The notes: generated from the letters alone by a model not told the origin. A stretch of DNA of 15,171 bases from CAZWEZ01 sp964632795 (GCA_964632795.1 CAZWEZ010000093.1:1-15171); one strand, 5' to 3'. Numbered from the stretch's first letter, positions 7,082 through 13,855 are shown. Numbers and translations are program-made.

Positions 7082-7744
7082 TCACTTGAAGTTGGCGACG
7101 TGGATCGCCAGGTTGAGGATGTCCTTTTCGCTCAACTTTTCATAGAACACCGGCATCGCCCGGATCGGCTTGAACGCCACGGGGTCCTTCAGATAGGCGT
7201 AGATCCAGTCGGGATTCAGCCGTTCCCTGGCCCCGACCAGAGACGGCCCGGTGAGCCCGCCCGAGGTGCCTTTGCGTCGATTCGGGAACTGATGGCAGCC
7301 GGCGCAGGGCGCCTTCTTGAGGAAGACCCGGCGTCCCTTGAGGTTCTTCTTGGGCTCGATGCCGAGGTCCTGGACGATGTCCGACTTCAGGCTCATCAGG
7401 AACTCGGTGACGGTGGCGGCGTCCCCGGCCGACAGTTTGGCATGGTCTCCAGAGTTCTCTTCGCTCAGCGAATTGTATTTCAGGGGCCGGATGGGCTGGG
7501 GGTCCTGGAGCCAGGATTCCAGCCACGGCCGCTGGAACTTGCTGCCCGCGTACCACAGCTCCGGTCCCTTCTTGGCCAGTTGATCGGCAATCGACTTTTC
7601 CCTGGCCGGACCTTCGGTGTAGTGGCAGGTCTGACATTGGTTGCCCTCGAAGACCGCCTTGCCAGCGGCCGGGTTGGCGTGGCCGGGAACCGACGCCAGG
7701 ACCACAAGGGCCGCCCCGAGGGAAATCGAAATCGCGTGTCGCAT
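7082..7744 (-). CDS. Periplasmic diheme cytochrome c
   Basis: This 220-residue exported protein (signal peptide to about residue 23, GHA-N) has two heme-binding motifs, CQTCH (37-41) and CAGCH (147-151), one in each of two cytochrome c-like halves. In the second half RAMPVF (M197) supplies a classic methionine ligand. At the matching place in the first half the sequence is RPLKYN, with no methionine, so the first heme may have a different ligand or an open coordination site. AAGGAG (7755-7760) precedes the ATG with good spacing. It lies between the His-rich protein gene and the small cytochrome gene in one operon. Its role is likely electron transfer, or a small-molecule redox reaction at the first heme. 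No named family could be fixed by eye. Confidence 0.88.
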   Translation of the reverse strand: MRHAISISLGAALVVLASVPGHANPAAGKAVFEGNQCQTCHYTEGPAREKSIADQLAKKGPELWYAGSKFQRPWLESWLQDPQPIRPLKYNSLSEENSGDHAKLSAGDAATVTEFLMSLKSDIVQDLGIEPKKNLKGRRVFLKKAPCAGCHQFPNRRKGTSGGLTGPSLVGARERLNPDWIYAYLKDPVAFKPIRAMPVFYEKLSEKDILNLAIHVANFK

Positions 7745-7764
7745 GGGTCTTTATCTCCTTGCGC

Positions 7765-7796
7765 GCCGCCCCCGGCCCGAGGCGGACCGGGGCGGC
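7765..7796 (-). other. GC-rich intercistronic hairpin
   Basis: Arms 7765-7775 and 7787-7796 pair with a single bulge in the 63-bp gap between the His-rich protein gene and the diheme cytochrome gene. No T-run follows, so it is not a complete terminator. It may affect mRNA stability or the relative expression of the first gene and the cytochromes. Confidence 0.45.
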
Positions 7797-7807
7797 GGTC
7801 GCCGTGC

Positions 7808-8515
7808 CTAGTGGGACGCTTCGGTTTCCAGGATCAGGTCGTACTTCTGGGGATGGATGGATTCCGGGAACTTGACGTACAGCTCGGCCTCGAACATCTC
7901 CTCCGGGGTCGCGTCGTCATGGCCGCTGTCGGCGAGCCGCGTTTGCAGGACGCCATTGTCCAGGGCCGGTTCCAGGAAGCGCATGACATCGAAGAATTGG
8001 TCGCCGTCCTCGGGAAGGACCAGCAGCATGGCCTGGAAGCGGTCGACCGAGATCGGCTCGGAGTAGGCGTTGTACAAGTACAACTGGAAACCGCACTCGG
8101 CGGTGTAGAGGGCTTCCATGTGATGGAGCTGGTTGAGCACCATCAGGAACTCGCCGCCGCGTATTCCCTTGTGAACGTTGTGGGAGCCCGCCATCCCTTT
8201 CGTCTTCTGCATGGCTTCGCTGTCAGCCTTGCGGGCTTGGGCGTTGACGTTTTCCATGGTGGCGGCCTTCGGCAGCGAGCCCGTGTAAAGCTTTCCGCCG
8301 AGTTTATTCTCGGCCGCCTCGGTGATGTGCACGGGGGCGGTGCAGGCGACCTTTTCCTGGTGGCCCCCTTCCTCGTGACCCTCTTCCTCGTGTCCCGTTT
8401 CCTGGTGGCCCTGTTCCTCCTCGTGGGAGTCCGCGTTCGTTTCACCGGCGACCAACGCACCTCCCGACATGGCGAGGGCGAAGGCGGTGACGGTGGCCAA
8501 TAACAAGTTTCTCAT
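7808..8515 (-). CDS. Exported His/Glu-rich protein, putative metal-binding, first gene of the cytochrome operon
   Basis: The start at 8515 gives 235 residues with a clear signal peptide (MRNLLLATVTAFALAMS). AGGAGA lies about 11 nt upstream. A longer frame from 8578 would put 21 polar residues before the signal and would start close to the predicted transcription start, so it is less likely. After the signal comes a low-complexity stretch (about 30-55) of GHEEEGHEEGGHQEK type, rich in His and Glu and suited to binding Cu, Ni, Zn or Co. A globular domain follows with RGGEFLMVLNQLHHMEA (119-135), one Cys at 141 and YVKFPE near the end. I do not recognise a named family, but the GGxF...HHxE pattern recalls uncharacterised exported proteins. 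It is transcribed first from the sigma-54 promoter and may sense, store or deliver metal for the cytochromes. That role is inference. Confidence 0.8.
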   Translation of the reverse strand: MRNLLLATVTAFALAMSGGALVAGETNADSHEEEQGHQETGHEEEGHEEGGHQEKVACTAPVHITEAAENKLGGKLYTGSLPKAATMENVNAQARKADSEAMQKTKGMAGSHNVHKGIRGGEFLMVLNQLHHMEALYTAECGFQLYLYNAYSEPISVDRFQAMLLVLPEDGDQFFDVMRFLEPALDNGVLQTRLADSGHDDATPEEMFEAELYVKFPESIHPQKYDLILETEASH

Positions 8516-8590
8516 CGCTGCTGAATCTCCTGTCCGGTAGTTGCGTAAACGCCGGGTGTGACTGGTGTCCGGTTCCATCGCACGATTCGT

Positions 8591-8607
8591 CGCACGATTC
8601 GTGCCAG
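8591..8607 (-). promoter_or_regulatory. Sigma-54 (-24/-12) promoter of the His-rich/cytochrome operon
   Basis: On the minus strand the sequence is CTGGCACGAATCGTGCG. The -24 half matches the sigma-54 consensus YTGGCACGR exactly. The -12 half GTGC carries the required GC, exactly 10 bp after the GG. Transcription would start near 8580, leaving a leader of about 65 nt before the ATG at 8515. The site also contains a near-palindrome (GCACGATTCGTGC) and part of a 12-bp tandem duplication (CGCACGATTCGT at 8579-8590 and 8591-8602). The adjacent sigma-54 activator gene supports the call. Confidence 0.8.
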
Positions 8608-8611
8608 CGGA

Positions 8612-8626
8612 AATAACCCTGTTATT
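8612..8626. promoter_or_regulatory. Short perfect palindrome just upstream of the sigma-54 promoter
   Basis: AATAAC-CCT-GTTATT is a perfect 6-bp inverted repeat with a 3-bp spacer, 5 bp upstream of the sigma-54 promoter. It could be a binding site for another regulator that modulates polymerase access. It differs from the TTCCGGNNTTTCGGAA sites. Its role is unknown. Confidence 0.35.
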
Positions 8627-8657
8627 CGGGTTGAATGCGGGATAGGCTGGGGATGGA

Positions 8658-8673
8658 TTCCGGGATTTCGGAA
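8658..8673. promoter_or_regulatory. Upstream activator site 1, TTCCGGNNTTTCGGAA
   Basis: TTCCG-GGATTT-CGGAA, extended by flanking bases to a perfect 7-bp inverted repeat (GATTCCG/CGGAATC, 8656-8675). The centre lies about 61 bp upstream of the -24 element at 8604-8605. This is a reasonable distance for an NtrC-type activator, and the site shares 14 defined positions with two other copies near the activator gene. Confidence 0.7.
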
Positions 8674-8689
8674 TCTCCGTGGGGCCGCG

Positions 8690-8705
8690 TTCCGGCGTTT
8701 CGGAA
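8690..8705. promoter_or_regulatory. Upstream activator site 2, TTCCGGNNTTTCGGAA
   Basis: TTCCG-GCGTTT-CGGAA. Its centre is 32 bp from the centre of site 1, about three helical turns, so two activator dimers would sit on the same DNA face. This is the usual arrangement for NtrC-family enhancers. The centre is about 93 bp upstream of the -24 element. Confidence 0.7.
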
Positions 8706-8746
8706 ACCGGTCGGGGAAGAGTCCCCGGGGTCGGTCCGGACGCGGC

Positions 8747-8752
8747 TATAGA
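8747..8752 (+). promoter_or_regulatory. Possible -10 element for the kinase-regulator operon
   Basis: TATAGA in the context CGCGGCTATAG, about 50 bp before the kinase ATG. The same CGCGGCTATAG context occurs before the OmpR-type regulator gene at 14511-14520. No clear -35 is present. A weak basal sigma-70 promoter is plausible. No sigma-54 site was found on this strand here. Confidence 0.3.
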
Positions 8753-8802
8753 CTTCTTGGATCACATGACAATGCTCATCGTTTCCGGCGGGTCCTTTTT
8801 CG

Positions 8803-10293
8803 ATGACCCTTGACAGGCTCAGTCGTAGCCTTATCGGCAAGGCCCTCCTGATGCTGGTGACGGTTACCGCCCTCGGCGGCCTCGTCATGGGGTACGCCTT
8901 CTACCTGCAGGACGACATGCGGCGGCACCTAAACGACGTCAACGCGGTGCAGAAACAGGAGCACACCCTCCACATGGCCGGCTTGCTCACCGCCGACCTC
9001 CTCATCGACATTTCCAGCCCGGCCGACGGCGGGTCGGAGGATCCGGTGGTCGCCGAGTGGGAAGATCATCTAACGGACCTGGTGGAGTTGGAGAAACAGT
9101 CCCAGGTCGCCGGTGAAGGCGTGACGTCCCCCTCGTCCCTGGCCTTGGCGCTGGGTGAAGTGGCCGGGCTTCGCGTCGATGGGGCGTCGCCACAGGCCAT
9201 CGACGATTTTGTCTCGCGTCTCGAATCCGACCTCTATGCCATTATTCTGGAGCTCCAGATCCGGCTCGACGAGTTGGCCACCCTCCGTCTGAAGCACCTC
9301 AAAATAACCAACGAACACAGCAAGTCCCATGCCCTGTGGCTGCTTTCCTTCGGCCTGTTGGCCTTCGTCGTCTGCAGTCTCGTGGTGGGGCGGTTTGTCG
9401 TGCGCCTGGTCAAGGATCTGCACCTGCTGGGAAGGCGCGCCGAGGTGATCATGACCGGGGATTACGGCGGGGCGCTGAGACTGTCCCGCAAGGACGAGGT
9501 CGGACAACTGGCCAGGAACATCGACGACATGGCCGACGCCCTGGACAAGCGCGAACAGGAACTGGAGGAATTCCGCCGCCGATTCTTCCAGCAGGAGAAG
9601 ATGTTCCTGATCGGAAGCTTCGCCTCCGGCATCGCCCACGATATCGGCAATCCGGTCCAGGCCATTTCGGCGATCTGCGAATCCGCCAGGAGGCGTCTGT
9701 CCGAGGACAACGGCGAGGAGGCCGTCGCCGAGGTGATGGGACGCATGGAAATGGTCATCGAGCAGGCCACCCGCCTGAGCATGGCGATCCGCGAGATCGG
9801 CGACTTCGCCCGTCCGGGGCCGGCCGAGATGATGCCGACCGACATCAACCAGGTGATCTCTTCGGCGATCCAACTGTTGCGGTTCGACCACCGCTTCCGT
9901 GAGATCGCCCTGAGCACCGATTTGGACGGTGATCTGCCGATGGTTTACGCGGTTCCCGATCACCTGACCCAGGTGATGATGAACGTCCTGATCAACGCCG
10001 CCGACGCCATCACCGACGGCGACGGCAGGATCGTCGTCGCCACCCGGACCGAGGACACGGGGGTGGCGATCACCCTCACCGACAACGGTCGGGGCATGCC
10101 CGCCGAGGTCGTCGAAAGGGTGTTGGAGCCGTTCTTCACCACCAAGCCCCAGGGCAAGGGTACCGGGCTGGGCCTGGCCATCTGCAAGACCATCATCGAC
10201 GACCATCGCGGCACCCTGTCCATCGACAGCACCCCCGGCGAAGGCACGGTCCTCGAAGTTCGCATCCCCTTCAACGCCGAAGGACGAACCTGA
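8803..10293 (+). CDS. NtrB-like membrane sensor histidine kinase
   Basis: This 496-residue kinase has a membrane segment at about 13-33, a periplasmic sensor region of about 140 residues, a second membrane segment at about 177-197, a HAMP-like linker to about 250, and then a kinase core. The phospho-acceptor is H279 in GIAHDIGNP. The H-D-x-x-N pattern has both the acidic residue needed for kinase activity and the Asn linked to phosphatase activity. The ATPase domain has the N box (NVLINAADAI), the DNGRGMP box, PFFTTKPQGKGTGLGL and a normal end. The periplasmic region is not a recognised sensor domain and contains H42, H54, H57 and M58. Its stop codon overlaps the start of the response-regulator gene by 1 nt (TGATG), so the two are one signalling pair. 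The signal is unknown, but a redox or metal cue would fit the target operon. Confidence 0.93.
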   Translation: MTLDRLSRSLIGKALLMLVTVTALGGLVMGYAFYLQDDMRRHLNDVNAVQKQEHTLHMAGLLTADLLIDISSPADGGSEDPVVAEWEDHLTDLVELEKQSQVAGEGVTSPSSLALALGEVAGLRVDGASPQAIDDFVSRLESDLYAIILELQIRLDELATLRLKHLKITNEHSKSHALWLLSFGLLAFVVCSLVVGRFVVRLVKDLHLLGRRAEVIMTGDYGGALRLSRKDEVGQLARNIDDMADALDKREQELEEFRRRFFQQEKMFLIGSFASGIAHDIGNPVQAISAICESARRRLSEDNGEEAVAEVMGRMEMVIEQATRLSMAIREIGDFARPGPAEMMPTDINQVISSAIQLLRFDHRFREIALSTDLDGDLPMVYAVPDHLTQVMMNVLINAADAITDGDGRIVVATRTEDTGVAITLTDNGRGMPAEVVERVLEPFFTTKPQGKGTGLGLAICKTIIDDHRGTLSIDSTPGEGTVLEVRIPFNAEGRT

Positions 10294-11645
10294 TGCGACT
10301 ATTGATCGTCGAGGACGAACGGGCGCTCAGGCAAATCCTGAACGTCGAGCTGACCAGGGAGAACCACGAGGTGGTCGCCGTTGGCACCGGCTCCGATGCC
10401 CTGAAGGCGATCGATGGCGACGATTTCGACTTGGTCGTCACCGATCTTCGCCTGCCCGACATGGAAGGCATCGACATCGTCCGCCGGACCCGCGAATCGG
10501 GAAACCCGATGCCGTTCCTGGTGATGACGGCCTACGCCTCGGTGGCGAAGGCGGTCGCCGCGCTGAAGGCCGGCGCCGCCGATTTCCTGATCAAGCCGAT
10601 TCGCGTTCCCGACTTGGCGCGGCGCATCCAACAGATCCACGATCTCGGCCGGCTGAACCGCGAGAACAGGCTGCTCAAGCGACTCATCCAACACGAAACC
10701 AGAAGCTATTGGCTGGCCGACAACGACTCCGGCCGGAAGGCCCGGCAACTGATTTCCAAGGTCAGCGGCACCGACATGACGGTCCTGATCGACGGCGAGT
10801 CGGGGACCGGCAAGGGGGTGACCGCCCGCCTGATCCATGCCGCCAGCCGCCGCGCCGACGGGCCATTCGTACCGGTCAATTGCGCCGCCATCCCCGAGGC
10901 GCTGATGGAGAGCGAGTTGTTCGGCTACCGCCGGGGCGCCTTCACCGGCGCCGACAGGCCACACGAGGGCCTGTTCGTCTCGGCCTCGGGCGGCACCCTG
11001 TTCCTCGACGAGATCAGCGAGATGTCGCCCGCCATGCAGGCCAAGCTGCTGCACGCCATCGAGGAGAAATCGGTCCGCCCGCTGGGCAGCACCCGCGAAC
11101 TGCCGGTCGACGCGCGGATCCTGGCGGCGACCAACCGCGACCTGGAGCGGCTGGTCGGGCAGGGCCGTTTCCGCGGCGATCTGCTGTACCGGTTCAACAT
11201 TTTCCAGATCCATCTGCCGCCCTTGCGCGAACAGATGGGCGAGCTCCGCTCGGCCGCCGAGTTCTTCCTCGCCAAGCACACGCGCCACCTACCCGACAGG
11301 CCGATAAAGTTCGATGAGGCCGTCTGGGACGCCCTCGCGGTCCATGACTGGCCGGGCAACCTTCGGGAGTTGGAGAACATCATCGAGCGTGCCCTCGTCT
11401 TCTGCGACGGCCCCAGGATTTACCTTTCCGACCTGCCCGCCGCTTTCCAGACCCGGGTGCAACCCGACATGGGGCCAACAACCGGAGGTTTGAAGGAAAG
11501 GGTGCGGGTCTTCGAGAGGCAGACCATCATCCAGGCCGTCGAGGACTCCGGTGGCGACCGCCGGGCCGCCGCCAAGGCGCTCAAGATCTCCCTGTCGACC
11601 CTCTACCACAAACTCAACGAGAGTCCTCCGGCGGTTTCCGTCTAG
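10293..11645 (+). CDS. NtrC-family sigma-54-dependent response regulator
   Basis: The 450-residue protein has a receiver domain (1-115) with phospho-acceptor D51, T79 and K101. A AAA+ domain (about 135-370) follows, with Walker A GESGTGKG (168-175), the sigma-54-contacting GAFTGA loop (215-220), Walker B LFLDE (236-240) and ATNRDL. A Fis-type helix-turn-helix closes the protein (DRRAAAKALKISLSTLYHKL). All parts needed to remodel sigma-54 polymerase are present. Walker A ends in GKG rather than the commoner GKE, which should not matter. The gene overlaps the kinase gene by 1 nt. Three copies of TTCCGGNNTTTCGGAA close to its own gene, and sigma-54-type promoters next to them, make this protein the obvious binder. 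No close named relative could be assigned. Confidence 0.95.
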   Translation: MRLLIVEDERALRQILNVELTRENHEVVAVGTGSDALKAIDGDDFDLVVTDLRLPDMEGIDIVRRTRESGNPMPFLVMTAYASVAKAVAALKAGAADFLIKPIRVPDLARRIQQIHDLGRLNRENRLLKRLIQHETRSYWLADNDSGRKARQLISKVSGTDMTVLIDGESGTGKGVTARLIHAASRRADGPFVPVNCAAIPEALMESELFGYRRGAFTGADRPHEGLFVSASGGTLFLDEISEMSPAMQAKLLHAIEEKSVRPLGSTRELPVDARILAATNRDLERLVGQGRFRGDLLYRFNIFQIHLPPLREQMGELRSAAEFFLAKHTRHLPDRPIKFDEAVWDALAVHDWPGNLRELENIIERALVFCDGPRIYLSDLPAAFQTRVQPDMGPTTGGLKERVRVFERQTIIQAVEDSGGDRRAAAKALKISLSTLYHKLNESPPAVSV

Positions 11646-11648
11646 CCA

Positions 11649-11664
11649 TTCCGGATTTTCGGAA
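11649..11664. promoter_or_regulatory. Upstream activator site 3, TTCCGGNNTTTCGGAA
   Basis: TTCCG-GATTTT-CGGAA, starting 4 bp after the activator stop codon. It matches the two sites at 8658-8673 and 8690-8705 in all 14 defined positions. It lies about 106 bp upstream of the sigma-54-like -24 element at 11760-11776. This suggests that the activator also controls the gene at 11879. Confidence 0.6.
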
Positions 11665-11759
11665 AATTCGGGGTACGCCGCCGCCGCCCGGTTTCGCCGG
11701 ATGACGCGGAAACCCCGAAAAACAGCCCACCCGCGCCTGCTTTTTCGCCGTCATGCCGG

Positions 11760-11776
11760 TTGGCATGGAATTTTCA
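11760..11776 (+). promoter_or_regulatory. Candidate sigma-54 promoter of the degenerate kinase gene
   Basis: TTGGCATGGAATTTTCA. The -24 half TTGGCA is strong. The -12 half TTTCA differs from TTGCA by one base, and that base is the normally conserved G of the GC pair, so the site is weaker than 8591-8607. Transcription would start near 11788, about 90 nt before the ATG. Activator site 3 upstream supports the call. Confidence 0.45.
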
Positions 11777-11878
11777 TGGGCTTTCGGGTATGCGGCCGGG
11801 TGGCCACCGATCCCGGCTGCCCGATGATACAGGCCACTAGCCCGTGAAAAGTATACGTCCTTCGGGAAGGGAGTCGAC

Positions 11879-12694
11879 ATGATCGCCGTGGCCGTGCTGG
11901 GCGGCGTGTTGGCGTTGTTCGTCGTCGGACTGGTCGGCGCGGTCTCCATCCGCCGACGGCGGGAGTCCGAAAGACTGGCTTTCCAGGCGGAAACCACGCT
12001 CGAGGGTCTGTTGATCGCCGAGCAGGAAAAGATGAACCGCATGGTCGACTTGGTCAGCGGCATCGCCCATCGGATCGGCAATCCGTTGACCACCTTGAGC
12101 ATCAACCTCGACTCCCTGGAGGCTTCATCCAAGACCCTGCCGCCGGCCCAGTTCGACCGCCGGATCAGGGATATGCGCGATGCCTTGAGCCGGATGGGAG
12201 GCTACCTGCACGATGTCAGGGCCTTCGCGGGACATCACGGCGATGACACCGCCCAGGTCGATATCAACGAACTCATCCGCGGCCTGTCCGGCCTCGTCCA
12301 ACTGGACGACCGGACCCGCCGGGTCACGGTTTCCCTCGACTTGTCACCGCACATCGGCCCCCTGCGGCTGCCGCGCCAGCGCCTCTCGCTGGCCTTGTTC
12401 ATCGTCCTCGGCGTCGCCGCCGAGGGCCTTCGGGGGGACTCCGGACGGATCGAGATCGCGACCCGGGGGCTTCCCGAAGAGGGCGGGGTGAAGGTGCTTA
12501 TCGCCACCTCGGAGACCATCGGGTTCGGGAACCTGGAGGTGGCCGATCCCCCGGCCCTGAAGACCGCCGAACGCCTGATCGCCATGCTGGGCGGCGAGAT
12601 GGCCGTGCGATACCGGTGGCCCGCCGCCAAGGAGTTCGAACTGTTCCTGCCGGCCGAACCCGATATCCCTTATACCAGCGGCCACAATCACTGA
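11879..12694 (+). CDS. Membrane-anchored degenerate histidine kinase (DHp domain kept, ATP-binding motifs lost)
   Basis: This 271-residue protein has one N-terminal membrane segment (about 3-23), a short coiled region, then a dimerisation/phospho-acceptor domain with GIAHRIGNPLTTL (H64). The acidic residue that normally follows the histidine (D280 in the neighbouring kinase) is R65, but the Asn at H+4 is kept (N68). In the C-terminal half the N box is replaced by FIVLGVAAEGLRGD. No DxGxG box, F box or GxGLGL loop is seen, although the fold can still be traced to ERLIAMLGGEMAV and a final ELFLPAEP strand. It therefore probably cannot bind ATP in the normal way. A phosphatase, phosphotransfer or decoy role toward the NtrC-type regulator is inferred. 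GGGAG lies 6 nt before the ATG. Confidence 0.85.
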   Translation: MIAVAVLGGVLALFVVGLVGAVSIRRRRESERLAFQAETTLEGLLIAEQEKMNRMVDLVSGIAHRIGNPLTTLSINLDSLEASSKTLPPAQFDRRIRDMRDALSRMGGYLHDVRAFAGHHGDDTAQVDINELIRGLSGLVQLDDRTRRVTVSLDLSPHIGPLRLPRQRLSLALFIVLGVAAEGLRGDSGRIEIATRGLPEEGGVKVLIATSETIGFGNLEVADPPALKTAERLIAMLGGEMAVRYRWPAAKEFELFLPAEPDIPYTSGHNH

Positions 12695-12704
12695 CTCCCC
12701 AGGC

Positions 12705-12811
12705 CATCCTTCGACACGCCGCTTGCGCGGCTGCTCAGGATGAGGTTGTTGTTGAAATCCAAAGGGATTCCTCATCCTGAGCAGCGAGCGAAGCTCGCGT
12801 GTCGAAGGATG
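12705..12811. repeat. Paired palindromic repeat of alphaproteobacterial type, between convergent genes
   Basis: The left unit 12705-12745 (CATCCTTCGACACGC ... TCAGGATGAGG) and the right unit 12770-12811 are inverted relative to each other, and each has its own small internal hairpin. The CATCCTTCGA...TCAGGATGAGG pattern is a dispersed intergenic repeat common in alphaproteobacterial genomes. It lies between the 3' ends of the convergent genes ending at 12694 and 12842, where its strong hairpin could act as a two-way terminator or protect mRNA ends. Confidence 0.85.
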
Positions 12812-12841
12812 CCCACAGGTCAGTGTCTCTGCCCCTTGGTA

Positions 12842-13522
12842 TTAATTCCGTTGCTGCTTGCGAAGGGCGCGCACCGCGCCGTAGTAGGCTTCCACCGGTT
12901 GTTTGGTCTGGTCGTTGTCGGTGAACAGGGCGATCGTCTCGAGGGTCGCCGGGGGATCGGTCCCGAAGGCCCGCTTGAAGTCGGCGACGACGTTGCGCCG
13001 CTCGCCGGTCCACCGCCCCAGGCGGGCGTCCCCGCCGCGGACGACGACCAGCTTCATGGTATCGGGCTGGAGGGGGCAATCGACGACGGCGCCCGTCGGC
13101 AGGTCCCCGTTGGCCCATACGTAGGCCAGGATCGGGACCTCGGGGTCGGTGATCCCCGGCTTGCCGAAGACGAGGAACAGGGAGGCGGCGAAGTCCTGGG
13201 TCTCCTTGACCCGAATGTCGGCGCCGGCCTGCAGGCGCTCGACCCGCCAGCTCCATTCGAGCCAGGGAAGGCGGTTCACCAGGTAGGCGACGTCCCGGTA
13301 CAGGCCCGACGCCGAGCCCCGGCCGACGGCGCGGATCGCCGGTCGGCCGTCGATGGTGACGCCGGTGTAGTCGGTGAACTCGTCGAAGACCAGATGCCGC
13401 CAGGCATCCTCCAGCGGCGCCGACGGATCGGCCAGCACCAGGACGTCGTCTCCCGCCGCCGCCGGCCCCGGCCACAGCAGGAGTCCGACGATGGCGCCAA
13501 GCAGGGCCGGGACTCTGGACAT
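12842..13522 (-). CDS. DUF3047 family exported protein
   Basis: The 226-residue protein has a signal peptide (about 1-23, PAAAG) and the features of DUF3047: SASGLYRDV, the LEWSWRVERL segment with ADIRVKETQDFAASLFLVFG (85-118), ILAYVWAN, RNVVADFKRAFGTDPP, and the ending IALFTDNDQTKQPVEAYYGAVRAL. The family has no established biochemical function that I know of. The protein should be periplasmic. It is last in a minus-strand group with the SHOCT protein and the Met-rich protein; the gap to the SHOCT gene is 40 bp. AGGATGG lies just before the ATG. The palindromic repeat follows the stop codon. Confidence 0.88.
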   Translation of the reverse strand: MSRVPALLGAIVGLLLWPGPAAAGDDVLVLADPSAPLEDAWRHLVFDEFTDYTGVTIDGRPAIRAVGRGSASGLYRDVAYLVNRLPWLEWSWRVERLQAGADIRVKETQDFAASLFLVFGKPGITDPEVPILAYVWANGDLPTGAVVDCPLQPDTMKLVVVRGGDARLGRWTGERRNVVADFKRAFGTDPPATLETIALFTDNDQTKQPVEAYYGAVRALRKQQRN

Positions 13523-13562
13523 GGCGCCATCCTACCATCGGGGGGGGTCGGGGTGAACGGTA

Positions 13563-13832
13563 CTAGACGAGGTCCTGTTTCTTTTGCCGGTATTCGTCGC
13601 GGTCGATATCGCCTTCGGCGTAGCGGCGCTCGAGGACGGCGATTCCGTGACCGGCCGCCAGTCCGTGCCGTCCCGGCGAGCCGGCGTGCCACAGATAGCG
13701 GATCAAGGCGATGGCGGCGAACACCACCAGCGCCATAAACAGGATCCCGAAGACGCCGTGAAAGCCCATCATCCACGACCAGCCGGCGCCGTCGTATCCA
13801 ATCATCGGGTTGTGGCCCCAGTCGTTCCACAT
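13563..13832 (-). CDS. Small SHOCT-domain membrane protein
   Basis: This 89-residue protein has a Trp/Gly/Met-rich N-terminus (MWNDWGHNPMIG), one membrane helix (about 25-47) and a C-terminal SHOCT motif (64-89: IAVLERRYAEGDIDRDEYRQ). SHOCT motifs are short oligomerisation or tethering segments and often lie at the end of small membrane proteins. An excellent ribosome site (GAAGGAG) lies about 7 nt before the ATG. The gene lies between the Met-rich exported protein gene and the DUF3047 gene, so all three probably act at the cell envelope. Similar small proteins are often found near metal-resistance genes. That link is general knowledge and is not shown here. Confidence 0.9.
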   Translation of the reverse strand: MWNDWGHNPMIGYDGAGWSWMMGFHGVFGILFMALVVFAAIALIRYLWHAGSPGRHGLAAGHGIAVLERRYAEGDIDRDEYRQKKQDLV

Positions 13833-13855
13833 GGTGTGTCTCCTTCAAGGGTGTC

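Larger units (their letters stand above)
11646..11878. other. Regulatory intergenic region between activator and degenerate kinase
   Basis: This 233-bp gap holds an activator site (11649-11664), an inverted repeat TTCGGGGT/ACCCCGAA (11667-11674 and 11712-11719) that could weaken read-through but has no T-run, and a sigma-54-like site (11760-11776). The gap indicates that the third gene has its own promoter as well as possible read-through from the kinase-regulator operon. Confidence 0.55.

Noticed and set aside
7100..8503. 467-residue plus-strand frame opposite the cytochrome genes
   Set aside because: It is antisense to genes with three CxxCH motifs and signal peptides. No domain was seen in it.
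9070..11288. Long minus-strand frames (9070-10206 and 10299-11288) opposite the kinase and activator
   Set aside because: Both are mirror frames of genes with complete catalytic motifs and have no features of their own.
11667..11719. Inverted repeat TTCGGGGT/ACCCCGAA as a terminator for the kinase-activator operon
   Set aside because: The stem is interrupted, the loop is long and no T-run follows. At most it slows transcription.
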